This document shows, piece by piece, positions 10,463 through 19,749 of a DNA stretch of 34,313 nt. Each line of letters opens with the position of its first letter. Position 1 is the stretch's first letter. The stretch lies in contig JAJFJI010000365.1 of NCBI GenBank assembly GCA_021774205.1, positions 1 through 34,313 of the forward strand, given 5' to 3'. Both the position numbers and the translations under genes were made by a program. Source of the DNA: Nitrosomonas sp. GTDB taxonomy: Bacteria; Pseudomonadota; Gammaproteobacteria; Burkholderiales; Nitrosomonadaceae. The notes below the pieces were generated by a model. It was not told where the DNA came from and did not search any database. It saw only the letters and a program-made list of their open reading frames with translations.

Positions 10463-12698
10463 ATTCTGCTTTTTTCTTTTTTTGACGTTTGTTGCTTGCC
10501 TTAGTTGGCAAATTCGATGCGGCCTTGTTTTTAGTTTCTGCTAACACGAAATCAATTTTGCTGGTCTCTAAATCCACACGTACAAGCTTGACACGCAGCC
10601 GATCGCCAAGGCGAAATTGCATGCCGCTTCTTTCTCCAAGTAACAGGTGTTTGGTGGCGTCAAATTGAAAATAATCACTGGGTAATTCGGAAATATGCAC
10701 GAGTCCTTCTACATAAATGTTATCGAGCGCGACAAAAAGTCCGAAGCCGGTTACGCTGCTAATGACGCCGTCAAAACTCTCGCCGATTTTGTCTTGCATG
10801 TAGAAGCACTTTAGCCATGACTCTGCATCACGGACAGCTTCATCAGCACGTCGTTCAGTTTGTGAGCAATGCATTCCTAGGGCATGCCAGTCACCAGGCG
10901 AATATTTTTTGTTACTCAATATTGCTTTTATTACGCGGTGTATCAACAAATCAGGGTAACGGCGAATGGGGGAAGTGAAGTGCGTGTAGGATTCATATGC
11001 CAGTCCAAAATGCCCAACATTATCGGGGCTGTAAACTGCCTGGCGCAGCGATCTTAGCATGACAGTTTGTAACAATTGCGCGTCGGGTCTATCATGAATT
11101 TTGCTGAGTGTTTTGGCATAATCTTTAGCATGAGGATCATCGCCACCACCTAGTTGCAGGCCAAACTCCTTAAGAAAGTCACGTAAACCAACAAGTTTTT
11201 CAGGTGCCGGGCCTTCATGAATACGGTAAATGGCAGGCTGCTCATGTTTTTGTAGAAAATCTGACGTGCATACGTTCGCAGCCAGCATGCATTCCTCAAT
11301 CAGCCGGTGAGCGTCATTGCGGTGAACAGGTGAGATTTTCTCGATTTTTCCCTGGTCGTTGAAAATCATTTGCGTTTCGGTTGTTTCAAATTCTATGGCG
11401 CCGCGTTTCTTTCTTGTCTTCAGCAACACCTTGTATAGCTTGTGAAGCAGCTGGATATGAGGTAAAAGTTTTATATGCTGCTTGGCTTCTTTACTTTTCG
11501 CATTATCTATCATTGCTGCGACTTTGTTGTACGTAAGGCGTGCGTGCGAGTGCATGACTGCGGGGTAAAAACGATAGTCTATAAGATCGCCATTTGATTT
11601 GAACTGTATTTCACATACCATGCAAAGTCGATCACATCGTGGCTTAAGCGAGCATAAGCCGTTGGAAAGCACTTCCGGAAGCATTGGAATTACCCGTCTG
11701 GGAAAATAGACTGAATTGCCGCGTTCAAATGCTTCCTTATCTAGTAAATCGTTAGCATGTACATAGTGACTGACATCGGCGATGGCAACATACAACTTGT
11801 AGCCTTTTTTGTTGTCTTCGCAATAGACGGCATCATCAAAATCTCGCGCGGTTTCGCTATCAATAGTTACTAGCGGCAAGTGCCGGAGATCTTCTCTTTT
11901 AGCTAATTCCTTTTTGAGTATTCTCTTGGGTAACTTGGCGCAAAGTTTCTCCATTTCGGGTGAAAATTCATGAGGCAAGTCATGTTTGCGTAGTGCGATC
12001 TCAATTTCCATACCTGCTGATGTGTAATCCCCAAGAATTTCAATAATATCGCCAATCGGTTGCGCTTTTTTGCTGGGTTGTTGAATAATTTTTACAATGA
12101 CCACTTGCCCCGCTTTCGCGTTCATAGATTTTTCTTTCGGTATCAAAATATCCTGGCTGATACGTCGGTTTTCTGCTTCTACAAATAAGATTCCATGGTC
12201 ATCATGCAATCTTCCTACAAGTTGTGAATTGGCACGTTCTAGCACTTCAACAATCGTTGCCTCTCTGCGTCCTCGCCGGTCCACTCCAATTTCTCGTACG
12301 ACTACTTGATCACCATGAAGCGCTTTATGCATTTCCTTTGGGCTTAAGAATAAATCAGTGCTGCCATCGTCCGGGATTAGAAAACCGAATCCATCGGCAT
12401 GGCCCTGTACTTTACCTTTAATGAGCGCCAGTTTTTCCATGATGCAAAGATCACCTTTGCGATTACGTATAATCTGACCTTCACGCACCATCGCGGCAAG
12501 CCGGCGACTAAAGATTTCATTTTCATCAGGGGAAATACCGAGCAGTTTTTGTAATGCTGGGTCGGTAACAGGAACGCCTTGTTCTTCCATGATTTGCAGA
12601 ATATATTCCCGGCTTGGCAGCGGATGGCCATAAAGCTCTTTTTCACGCTCAAGGTGTGGGTCGAGATTGCGTAGCTTATGCTTCTTCTTAATTGACAA
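10455..12698 (-). CDS. rnr: Ribonuclease R (TTG start)
   Basis: RNB motif TIDSETARDFDDAVY, S1 domain near the C-term; first codon reads TTG. Confidence 0.96.
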   Translation of the reverse strand: MSIKKKHKLRNLDPHLEREKELYGHPLPSREYILQIMEEQGVPVTDPALQKLLGISPDENEIFSRRLAAMVREGQIIRNRKGDLCIMEKLALIKGKVQGHADGFGFLIPDDGSTDLFLSPKEMHKALHGDQVVVREIGVDRRGRREATIVEVLERANSQLVGRLHDDHGILFVEAENRRISQDILIPKEKSMNAKAGQVVIVKIIQQPSKKAQPIGDIIEILGDYTSAGMEIEIALRKHDLPHEFSPEMEKLCAKLPKRILKKELAKREDLRHLPLVTIDSETARDFDDAVYCEDNKKGYKLYVAIADVSHYVHANDLLDKEAFERGNSVYFPRRVIPMLPEVLSNGLCSLKPRCDRLCMVCEIQFKSNGDLIDYRFYPAVMHSHARLTYNKVAAMIDNAKSKEAKQHIKLLPHIQLLHKLYKVLLKTRKKRGAIEFETTETQMIFNDQGKIEKISPVHRNDAHRLIEECMLAANVCTSDFLQKHEQPAIYRIHEGPAPEKLVGLRDFLKEFGLQLGGGDDPHAKDYAKTLSKIHDRPDAQLLQTVMLRSLRQAVYSPDNVGHFGLAYESYTHFTSPIRRYPDLLIHRVIKAILSNKKYSPGDWHALGMHCSQTERRADEAVRDAESWLKCFYMQDKIGESFDGVISSVTGFGLFVALDNIYVEGLVHISELPSDYFQFDATKHLLLGERSGMQFRLGDRLRVKLVRVDLETSKIDFVLAETKNKAASNLPTKASNKRQKKKKAEYV

Positions 12699-12719
12699 AA
12701 CAGTGATTTCCTATAGAAT
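12692..12719 (+). promoter_or_regulatory. Sigma70-type promoter for tRNA-Leu, overlapping the rnr start
   Basis: TTGACA (12692-12697), 16 nt, TAGAAT (12714-12719), about 40 nt upstream of the tRNA. Confidence 0.65.
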
Positions 12720-12757
12720 TACCGACGTTTTGCCTCCTCGGATAGGAAGCGGATAAC

Positions 12758-12842
12758 GCCCAGATGGCGGAATTGGTAGACGCGCATGGTTCAGGTCCAT
12801 GTGCCTTCGGGTGTGGAGGTTCGAGTCCTCTTCTGGGCACCA
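12758..12842 (+). tRNA. tRNA-Leu(CAG) with encoded CCA
   Basis: Acceptor GCCCAGA/TCTGGGC, anticodon stem-loop CATGG-TTCAGGT-CCATG, long variable arm, GGTTCGAGTCC T-loop, ACCA. Confidence 0.96.
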
Positions 12843-13006
12843 CGATACTTTTTTTGATTGTTTCGTAATATTCCATAAAACGCATTAAGCCTTTAGTTTA
12901 TACCGGTTTAAGCAGTTTTCTTTATGCCTCGTAAATCTGATTTTTGCTGATTCTTTCCCATTCTTTCGGTATCATTCGCGGATATTGTACGGAAAGGATT
13001 ACGGAT

Positions 13007-13984
13007 ATGGCGTCGATCAGGAAAAAAGGTGCTGGCTATGAGGCAATGATCGCCCGCAAAGGTATTCGCAAGTCTCGCACATTTCGCACGAAAACAGAAG
13101 CACGCATGTGGGCGTCCGAAGTTGAGCTGAATATTATACGCGGCGACCACGGCAAAATAGCCAACAAATCATTCGCAGAGCTAATGCAGCATTATGGCGC
13201 CATAGTCTCGCCAGGTAAGCGCGGAGTACGTTGGGAACTAATGCGCATTAATGTTGTTTGCCGTGATCCAATTGCGGATGTGAGACTGGAAGATCTGCAG
13301 CCATCGCATTTTGCAGCATGGCGCGACCGTCGGTTAAAAGTCGTCTCTGTGGCTACGGTATTGCGCGACTGGAATTTGGTATCTCATGCTCTTAACGTCG
13401 CAGTTAATGAGTGGGGATGGTTGCCAGCGAACCCGATTAAACAAGTTAAGCGGCCAAAGCCACCGGCAGCACGCGAACGCAGGATCAGCCAGGACGAAAT
13501 TGACCGGCTGTTATTCGCGCTAGGTTATGATTATACAGAAAAGCCAGAAACAATCACCGCCACGGTCGGCGCTGCAATGCTATTTGCGATCGAAACTGCA
13601 ATGCGTGCTGGTGAGATTGTTTCGCTTACGTGGGATAATATTGATCTTGATAATCGTGTTGCCAGGTTGCCGGTTACTAAAAACGGCTTGCCACGTGATG
13701 TCCCGTTATCCGACGAGGCAGTGCGGATTATTAAGCAGGTTAGGAATGATCCTGATTCAGTGTTCAATCTAAAAACAAGCCAAATAGACTCGTTATTCAG
13801 AAAAGCCAAAGCAAGAGCAATCATTGATGATTTACACTTTCACGATACCAGAGCGGAAGCAATAACACGGCTATCGAAAAAAGTTGATATTCTCACGTTG
13901 GCGCGTATCTCAGGCCATCGTGACTTGAGGCAGCTTCAAATATATTTTCGTGAAAGCATGGCTGATATCGCTAAACGGATCTGA
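13007..13984 (+). CDS. int: Phage tyrosine recombinase/integrase
   Basis: MASIRKKGAGYEAMI...; AIETAMRAGEIVSLTWDNIDL, LHFHDTRAEAITRL, ISGHRDLRQLQIYF catalytic pattern. The ATG at 13007 has GGAAAGG upstream and is preferred over 12944. Confidence 0.95.
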   Translation: MASIRKKGAGYEAMIARKGIRKSRTFRTKTEARMWASEVELNIIRGDHGKIANKSFAELMQHYGAIVSPGKRGVRWELMRINVVCRDPIADVRLEDLQPSHFAAWRDRRLKVVSVATVLRDWNLVSHALNVAVNEWGWLPANPIKQVKRPKPPAARERRISQDEIDRLLFALGYDYTEKPETITATVGAAMLFAIETAMRAGEIVSLTWDNIDLDNRVARLPVTKNGLPRDVPLSDEAVRIIKQVRNDPDSVFNLKTSQIDSLFRKAKARAIIDDLHFHDTRAEAITRLSKKVDILTLARISGHRDLRQLQIYFRESMADIAKRI

Positions 13985-14258
13985 TTTTTTTGCCGCCTTT
14001 GATATATTTCAGCGCCCAATCAACAACATCCTGCGCGATCCATTTTACATTACCTTTGCCGCCTGGCCGTGGCAACTGTCCTGCCTTCGGGAAGTCTGGC
14101 AGAGGTGCATACGTCGCCATGAAATATTTCTTGGACACACCAAGGTACCCGGCACATTGATCAGCATTCCATAGCGTTTGGTCAAGGCGTAGCTGTGGAT
14201 AAACGTTATTGGATATCAGATCGCCAATCTTGTCGATTATTTCTATTTGTTCGGTCAT
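13971..14258 (-). CDS. Predicted DNA-binding excisionase/AlpA-like protein
   Basis: WNADQCAGYLGVSKKYFMATYAPLPDFPKAGQLPRPGGKGNVKWIAQDVVDWAL, MerR/AlpA-like pattern; convergent with and overlapping the int 3' end. Confidence 0.75.
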   Translation of the reverse strand: MTEQIEIIDKIGDLISNNVYPQLRLDQTLWNADQCAGYLGVSKKYFMATYAPLPDFPKAGQLPRPGGKGNVKWIAQDVVDWALKYIKGGKKIRSV

Positions 14259-14323
14259 GGTTATTTATCTGCTTAATGTGTATTCATAGATTGTGTTATC
14301 ACACGTTGATGCGTTCATAACAA

Positions 14324-14530
14324 TCAATCCCTAGCCATCTGATTCAAATGCGCCATACTCTCAACGCCATCTATTCGATCCCATCTGATACGTTTTTTGC
14401 AGGCTCTTTCGTATCGCCTCAGTAATTCAAACCGGTCAACCGTATGCTGATCGCTGCATGTGCCAAGTTTGTTGATAAATTCCATTTCTGATTGAGTTGT
14501 GTATGGTGCGTTTGAGCTGTTATCTGTCAT
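14324..14530 (-). CDS. Small phage hypothetical protein
   Basis: Operon position, close spacing. Confidence 0.55.
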   Translation of the reverse strand: MTDNSSNAPYTTQSEMEFINKLGTCSDQHTVDRFELLRRYERACKKRIRWDRIDGVESMAHLNQMARD

Positions 14531-14533
14531 TGG

Positions 14534-15028
14534 TTAATTTCCTGTATTGCAGGTTGCATCTGTGTTTTTGATATCCAACGATAACTCTGCAAACGCTGCT
14601 TGCACTGCCTTAATAATCCGGCACAGATATTGATACTCATAGTTAGCCATCTTCGGCAAGCTATAGTGCCATTCACTCATGTCTGATCCGTACATATTCG
14701 CTAGAAAGTCATGATCATTCCAAGGATCATCGCGCCAACATTCAATTCCATTCTTTTCTGCATCTTCACGGATTTTGTCTATGTCATATACTTCTGAATC
14801 AATGCTGCTAAGTTTATTTGCAATATAATGCTCATTGGAGTCACAAAAAAATTCAGTTATGGTTTGGTCACCCATGCCACCCCAGTAGGTACTCCATGCT
14901 TTACCAAAACACTCAATAGTTATTTTTCCTTGGCCTTTGCGGAGGTCTTCAACTATTACTGAAACAGGGTCTAGTCTGTCCAGCTCAGAAAGCCTTAGTT
15001 TTGTTACTTGTGAAGTTTCAATCTTCAT
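14534..15028 (-). CDS. Phage hypothetical protein
   Basis: 164-aa ORF in a tightly packed leftward operon. Confidence 0.65.
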   Translation of the reverse strand: MKIETSQVTKLRLSELDRLDPVSVIVEDLRKGQGKITIECFGKAWSTYWGGMGDQTITEFFCDSNEHYIANKLSSIDSEVYDIDKIREDAEKNGIECWRDDPWNDHDFLANMYGSDMSEWHYSLPKMANYEYQYLCRIIKAVQAAFAELSLDIKNTDATCNTGN

Positions 15029-15196
15029 TTAAGCTCCAGTATCGTTACACTGCTGCGCCACCATCTCAGCCCTAAGCTCTCGATCACGCTCTTCCATAAA
15101 GCCGAGCAGGGCAACCAGTAAAAGCAACCCAGCACAATAAATCCATATCTTGTCGCTGTTGTCTGGCGCTTTATAGCCCTTGTAGTCATTCAACAT
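15029..15196 (-). CDS. 55-aa single-TM phage protein (below ORF-track cutoff)
   Basis: MLNDYKGYKAPDNSDKIWIYCAGLLLLVALLGFMEERDRELRAEMVAQQCNDTGA; start overlaps the stop of the upstream ORF (ATGTTGA). Confidence 0.65.
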   Translation of the reverse strand: MLNDYKGYKAPDNSDKIWIYCAGLLLLVALLGFMEERDRELRAEMVAQQCNDTGA

Positions 15197-15681
15197 ATTT
15201 CACCCCTCTCAAGTTTCTTCTTGTACTTAGACGCGACGCTACGTACTGAATTTTCTTTTAATCCAAGAGCAGCAGCGATTTCTTTTTCACTAATGCCTTT
15301 CATTTTCATTTCATAAGCAATCTTCCCGGTTTCTCTGCCAAATCCACTCAGGCCGAGCCGTTTTCTCACATTTGAAATAATGTCCGATATCTTCGCCAAT
15401 GATGGATGCCTGCCATCAATTGACGCCGGCATCATTTCTTTCTCAATCAGAAGATCGTATATTTCTTCTGCGGTTAATTTCTCTTCTATTTTCTTTTCTG
15501 CGAATGCTTCAATTTCTGAAACCTGCTCTTTGGTGAGCTTTACCCTTTCAAAGAAAGTATCTGGCTCTGGTTTGGGCATGCCGCTTTCTATGTCCTGGAT
15601 AACCTTTTCTGGTAGTGGAAGCAGGCCAAGGCATATTTGCCAGGATTGCAGGTCGGTTTTAATTGGTTGTTGGGTCAGCAT
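15190..15681 (-). CDS. Phage protein with C-terminal sigma-like HTH
   Basis: MKGISEKEIAAALGLKENSVRSVASKYKKK HTH pattern. Confidence 0.6.
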   Translation of the reverse strand: MLTQQPIKTDLQSWQICLGLLPLPEKVIQDIESGMPKPEPDTFFERVKLTKEQVSEIEAFAEKKIEEKLTAEEIYDLLIEKEMMPASIDGRHPSLAKISDIISNVRKRLGLSGFGRETGKIAYEMKMKGISEKEIAAALGLKENSVRSVASKYKKKLERGEIC

Positions 15682-15692
15682 GTTGTTTGTTC

Positions 15693-17327
15693 TCAGAAAA
15701 TTATCTTGACGTTTTTTATTTCGTCATTTGCGATTGCCTTAATAACCGCAGAAGCTGGACCAAAGCCTAGAAATGGAATTTGCTTTATAAGTGACTCCCT
15801 GGCTTCAATTATTAATTTTTCACGAAGGGCTATATCATCGCGCTCAGCTGCTGGCCTTGACGCATGCATCTCACCTTTGTTTAAATGTTTATTTACGGGA
15901 GGTAGATGCTCAGTTCCTTTCTCGAATGTTTCTTGTTTTTTTGCTTCTTCAATTTTGACGTGTTCTTTTGCTTCAGCTTCTTGCCTTGCTAATTCTTCAG
16001 CCTTCTTTTCAGCGTCAATTTTCTTCTGTGTCTCTTCGGCAACCTTCTTTTTGTGATCTGAAATACGTGTTTCAACAAGCAACTTGAAATCGTCGTTGTT
16101 CTTAATGATTATTTGCTGAATGTCAGGGAATAACCATTCATGGTTGGTATCAACTAGAAACGCTATTTTTTCTCGAATATTTTTAGCTGCAGCATCTAAA
16201 TGGATCTTTACTTCTGCCAGGTATGTATCAACTGCGTTATGCAGGCTTGACAAGGTGCGTTTGTTTTTTGTGGACTGAATGAAATCACGTTTCATGCATA
16301 GCGAATCAGCAATAATATGAAACTTAACAAGTTTTATTTCGCAGGCTAGGTTGCCAACATGGTCTCTTGCTAGCTCATATGAATCATCGATAATCTTGTT
16401 TCTGATTGTTTCCTTCTGAGTCTTAACTAGTTTTTCCAATGCCAGGCGTTTAACTCTTAATGAATCTTTAATATGATCCATTGTTCGCATCAGATCATCG
16501 ATGCTTGATGTTTGCGCTATGGCAGCATCTTTAGCCAATTCGATTTTCTTTTCAGTATCAGCGCAAAATTTAACGGTTGATTCTGCATTGGCAAAATCTT
16601 CGTCAGTCTGCAGATTGGTTTTAATATTTGAGATAAACGTTTCAGCAGCTTTTTTAAACTGCGGTAGATTGCTTGTGGTAACTTCGCCTTTTATCTGAAT
16701 GGATAGGGCGGGTAGCTGCATGATTGCTTCTGCTTCTGGTTTCTCAGTTATCTCGCGCGGCTTGTATTCCTTTAAATCTTTCCTGAATTGCTGCCAACCT
16801 GTAATTATTCGATTGGCCCAGTCTGGATTTATGTAAACGGTGGTCTCTTCTCTGTTTGATTCTGTACCATCTGACACACCGAAGAACAATTCATGCGCGC
16901 CTGTAATCATCAAGATTTGTTGGCATTGAGGCATATATTCGTCAGGCACTATGCCATTACGAACACTTTCAGCTAACGCGTCATTCCATTGCTTGTGTTC
17001 CCAGGCGATAGATTCATCCAGCGTCAGGCCGTCGCAAGATGCTGATAAATCGCCATCAGAACAAGTAACCGGGTATAAATCTTCGCCTAGTTCTGCTTCC
17101 ATGATTGGCCTTGCTAATTCCTCTAATTCGTGACCATTCGCAAACAAAACATTTTCTACCCAGTCACTATATTCTTTAGCTATGCCGGTATGCTTCATTT
17201 TAAGAAGCTCATTTCTTGTAACTTTGCTGGACAACCCAAGCATCGCGGCAGCTTCGCTCGCGCCAAAATGATCTAGCCTGAATTGATCCCATTCAGGACT
17301 TCCTTGTGTTAAATTATGTATCTGCAT
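15693..17327 (-). CDS. YqaJ-type viral recombinase/exonuclease with long coiled-coil C-terminal region
   Basis: LTQGSPEWDQFRLDHFGASEAAAMLGLS...SCDGLTLDESIAWEHKQWN pattern; next to a bet-like gene. Confidence 0.88.
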   Translation of the reverse strand: MQIHNLTQGSPEWDQFRLDHFGASEAAAMLGLSSKVTRNELLKMKHTGIAKEYSDWVENVLFANGHELEELARPIMEAELGEDLYPVTCSDGDLSASCDGLTLDESIAWEHKQWNDALAESVRNGIVPDEYMPQCQQILMITGAHELFFGVSDGTESNREETTVYINPDWANRIITGWQQFRKDLKEYKPREITEKPEAEAIMQLPALSIQIKGEVTTSNLPQFKKAAETFISNIKTNLQTDEDFANAESTVKFCADTEKKIELAKDAAIAQTSSIDDLMRTMDHIKDSLRVKRLALEKLVKTQKETIRNKIIDDSYELARDHVGNLACEIKLVKFHIIADSLCMKRDFIQSTKNKRTLSSLHNAVDTYLAEVKIHLDAAAKNIREKIAFLVDTNHEWLFPDIQQIIIKNNDDFKLLVETRISDHKKKVAEETQKKIDAEKKAEELARQEAEAKEHVKIEEAKKQETFEKGTEHLPPVNKHLNKGEMHASRPAAERDDIALREKLIIEARESLIKQIPFLGFGPASAVIKAIANDEIKNVKIIF

Positions 17328-18126
17328 GTTGGTTCTCCCATGACCTGATTTCTTCTTCTTGTGCTTCTGTTAACCGAGCTTTCGTGCATATAAAAGCGAT
17401 TAATTCATCAGCATTTTTCTTGCCTGACCTAACAATTGCTTCCCACTTTGAGCTGTTCCCGATGAATTTTTCATCGCTACACAATCCAACCTGTTTGATT
17501 TCTCTACTGGTTGGCGTGGGTGTTACGTCAATTTCCTTGCCTTCCATTTCGTCCGCCGTAGGTTGTGATCCTATTTCGGGGAATGCCTTACGCAATGCCT
17601 GCGCTTCTGCGCACTTTGCAATCTGTCCATAAGGACGTTTTAGCCACATTGCGTTAGGTGCAGTTGATTTGCTCTTCATTGCGTAGTTTTCTTTCCAAAA
17701 CTCAATTGAAGTAAATTCAGCAATGTCGCCATTAGCAAGCTGGCGTTTTACAGTTACTTTGCACCACTTTGGATAAGTTACTTTCACGCTGTCTAGTTTC
17801 TCTGTTACATCATCACCATATTCTGGCTCAGCAGCGCCAGCATAGCTGCCGGTGCGCGCTGCTTGTATTCTGTATAGGCCGATGCCTGGCATTACTACAT
17901 CACGCATGGCCTTAATGTCATAACCATTGGCATCTTTCTTACCTGTGGCGCAATACATCGGTACGATATGGACAGGCTTTTGCATTGGATCAAGGCCTGC
18001 AGCTTGGCAATATCCAAGCACCAATTTAATAGACTCGTCCTGTGCGCCGACATAAAGAGAACTTTTTAGTACATCAAACAACTCGTTCTCGCTGAGTGTG
18101 GTTTGTGGCAAATTATCGTTGTTCAT
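17314..18126 (-). CDS. bet: Bet/RecT-type single-strand annealing recombinase
   Basis: CQAAGLDPMQKPVHIVPMYC..DVVMPGIGLYRIQAARTGSYAG, YGQIAKCAEAQALRKAFPE. Confidence 0.93.
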   Translation of the reverse strand: MNNDNLPQTTLSENELFDVLKSSLYVGAQDESIKLVLGYCQAAGLDPMQKPVHIVPMYCATGKKDANGYDIKAMRDVVMPGIGLYRIQAARTGSYAGAAEPEYGDDVTEKLDSVKVTYPKWCKVTVKRQLANGDIAEFTSIEFWKENYAMKSKSTAPNAMWLKRPYGQIAKCAEAQALRKAFPEIGSQPTADEMEGKEIDVTPTPTSREIKQVGLCSDEKFIGNSSKWEAIVRSGKKNADELIAFICTKARLTEAQEEEIRSWENQHADT

Positions 18127-18292
18127 CTAACTCTCTCCAGTCGCTTATCCATTCAACAAAGCTTGTCGTGTTTTTTGTGGCTTCGCTGATTGCGTCTCGG
18201 CGATCATCAAAGTAGCAATTAACCACATCAACAAATATGAGCTCGTCGTCAGCTTCTCTAATACAGAGTCTGTATGCTGGTTTCCACATCAT
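18113..18292 (-). CDS. 59-aa phage hypothetical protein (below ORF-track cutoff)
   Basis: MMWKPAYRLCIREADDELIFVDVVNCYFDDRRDAISEATKNTTSFVEWISDWRELDEQR; overlaps the bet start. Confidence 0.6.
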   Translation of the reverse strand: MMWKPAYRLCIREADDELIFVDVVNCYFDDRRDAISEATKNTTSFVEWISDWRELDEQR

Positions 18293-18294
18293 GG

Positions 18295-18624
18295 TTATGC
18301 CTTTATCTTGTTAGCGAAAAACTTGAATAGCGATAGAGCATCAACACGTTGCTGATAGGCTGTCTCGTAATTCTCAAGCCCATACTTCAATTCCATTGCG
18401 GTCATGCAAGCTTCCATGATTTCAACAGAAGTCGAATAGTCGTTAAACGCTTCTTCTTTCTCGTCGTTGTCAGGTAAATCTATTGCAGCGTCATTCAGCC
18501 ACTCTTTGATTAGGTGCATAATGTCTGTTGCGCCACTTGGGCCTACTTCATTGAGATAACGCTGCACCAAGACTTTTAGATCTGCCCAGTCTCTGTCGGC
18601 GGTTGATTGTGGTTGCACACTCAT
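18295..18624 (-). CDS. Phage hypothetical protein
   Basis: 109-aa ORF, operon position. Confidence 0.6.
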   Translation of the reverse strand: MSVQPQSTADRDWADLKVLVQRYLNEVGPSGATDIMHLIKEWLNDAAIDLPDNDEKEEAFNDYSTSVEIMEACMTAMELKYGLENYETAYQQRVDALSLFKFFANKIKA

Positions 18625-18782
18625 TTCACAGACTCCACTTTCAACAACCTTGGCACATCACCCTGAAGCACCTGCAACGCATTCAAAAGGGCATATGTTG
18701 ACGACTTGAAGCCTATTGCCGTGTATCTGTATGCCGGCTTGCCTTTTGTTGCTACCGTGATTCTGTATTTAAGGTTTTTCAT
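18621..18782 (-). CDS. 53-aa phage hypothetical protein (below ORF-track cutoff)
   Basis: MKNLKYRITVATKGKPAYRYTAIGFKSSTYALLNALQVLQGDVPRLLKVESVK; ATGA overlap with the next gene. Confidence 0.6.
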   Translation of the reverse strand: MKNLKYRITVATKGKPAYRYTAIGFKSSTYALLNALQVLQGDVPRLLKVESVK

Positions 18783-18794
18783 GGGTTTGTCCTG

Positions 18795-19301
18795 TTACTG
18801 ATTCGAGTACATCTGATCCAGCATCATCTTGCCTTCGAGAATGCCCACGCCGCGCTCAAACTCAAATTCTGGCAATTCTTCGTGGTGGCCGATCAATCTA
18901 AATGAGTGAGTGGTGGTCATGCGCCAGGCTGGATCAGTAAAGAAAAGATTCAATGGCTCGCCACTTCTCGGTGTGCGATTAAGGATATGGACGGTTGTTT
19001 CATTCTCTTGCTCGTCTACCACGTCAACCCATAGTCCTTCTTCATCCAGCGCGAGTAACTTGAATGACTCGACTATCTGCACTTGCTCATTTGTGCGCTC
19101 GTCAACCATGAGTCCTTTTAATTCGTATTCGTCATTCACGACTTTCATAACGCCGCCAATGAGTATGTGATCGTCAAGAGCGGTATCGAATACTTTGTGC
19201 TCGTCGGTGATAATCGTGCGCTGCAAAATCCAGGTGGATGAGAAATCGGCGTATGCGGTTGTTGCGGTGAAAAATAGGATTGCTGCGATTAGGGTTTTCA
19301 T
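18795..19301 (-). CDS. Secreted/periplasmic phage-encoded protein, first gene after the leftward promoter
   Basis: Signal peptide MKTLIAAILFFTATTAYA; 168 aa. Confidence 0.7.
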   Translation of the reverse strand: MKTLIAAILFFTATTAYADFSSTWILQRTIITDEHKVFDTALDDHILIGGVMKVVNDEYELKGLMVDERTNEQVQIVESFKLLALDEEGLWVDVVDEQENETTVHILNRTPRSGEPLNLFFTDPAWRMTTTHSFRLIGHHEELPEFEFERGVGILEGKMMLDQMYSNQ

Positions 19302-19334
19302 GGGTTTCTCCTGGTGGTTTTTGAAGATGAAAGA

Positions 19335-19376
19335 AGTTTAACAAATACTAAACCATGAGTCAAGCGTTCACTAAAC
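19335..19376 (-). promoter_or_regulatory. Leftward early promoter (PL-like) with two 18-bp operators
   Basis: Minus strand TTGACT-N17-TAAACT; operators GTTTAACAAATACTAAAC (19336-19353) and GTCAAGCGTTCACTAAAC (19359-19376), 23 bp apart. Confidence 0.8.
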
Positions 19377-19411
19377 TTTTTTAAAAGAAAACTGCTACAA
19401 TCCAGATTCGG

Positions 19412-19436
19412 GACGAAAAAAAACCGCCGGGTGGCG
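19412..19436 (-). terminator. Rho-independent terminator, minus orientation
   Basis: Minus strand ACCGCC-ACCC-GGCGGT followed by TTTTTTT. Confidence 0.8.
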
Positions 19437-19467
19437 GTGATTGGAGGGTGTTAGGTGTTAAGGGAGG

Positions 19468-19503
19468 GCAATAAAAAACCCGCTCTAGTGTTCTAGGCGG
19501 GTT
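19468..19503 (-). terminator. Rho-independent terminator, minus orientation
   Basis: Minus strand AACCCGC...GCGGGTTTTTTATT, just after the 19530-19715 ORF. Confidence 0.8.
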
Positions 19504-19529
19504 AGATATATTTTGTAATTAGTTTATTA

Positions 19530-19715
19530 TTATGCTGCTTTTTGATCTAAAACAGTACGTGATTTTATTGAAAATAATTCATTCACCAAATCTTTTCCTA
19601 ATCTATTTGCGCTATCTGCTATCGCTCGATCAATGGCAGCATTGATTTCCGTTTTTTGTGTTTCGTATGCCGCGTAAAACGGCGAAGACATAGGTAGCTC
19701 CGTAATCATGTTCAT
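19530..19715 (-). CDS. 61-aa hypothetical protein
   Basis: GGAGGGTA-type SD upstream of ATG; followed by a terminator. Confidence 0.6.
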   Translation of the reverse strand: MNMITELPMSSPFYAAYETQKTEINAAIDRAIADSANRLGKDLVNELFSIKSRTVLDQKAA

Positions 19716-19749
19716 TTTACCCTCCGTGAATTAATAAATAGATGGTTAG

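Noticed and set aside
12688-12885. 65-aa minus ORF spanning the tRNA
   Set aside because: Antisense to tRNA-Leu; spurious.
12944-13006. Upstream ATG start for the integrase
   Set aside because: The ATG at 13007 has a better SD and starts the recognisable integrase N-terminus.
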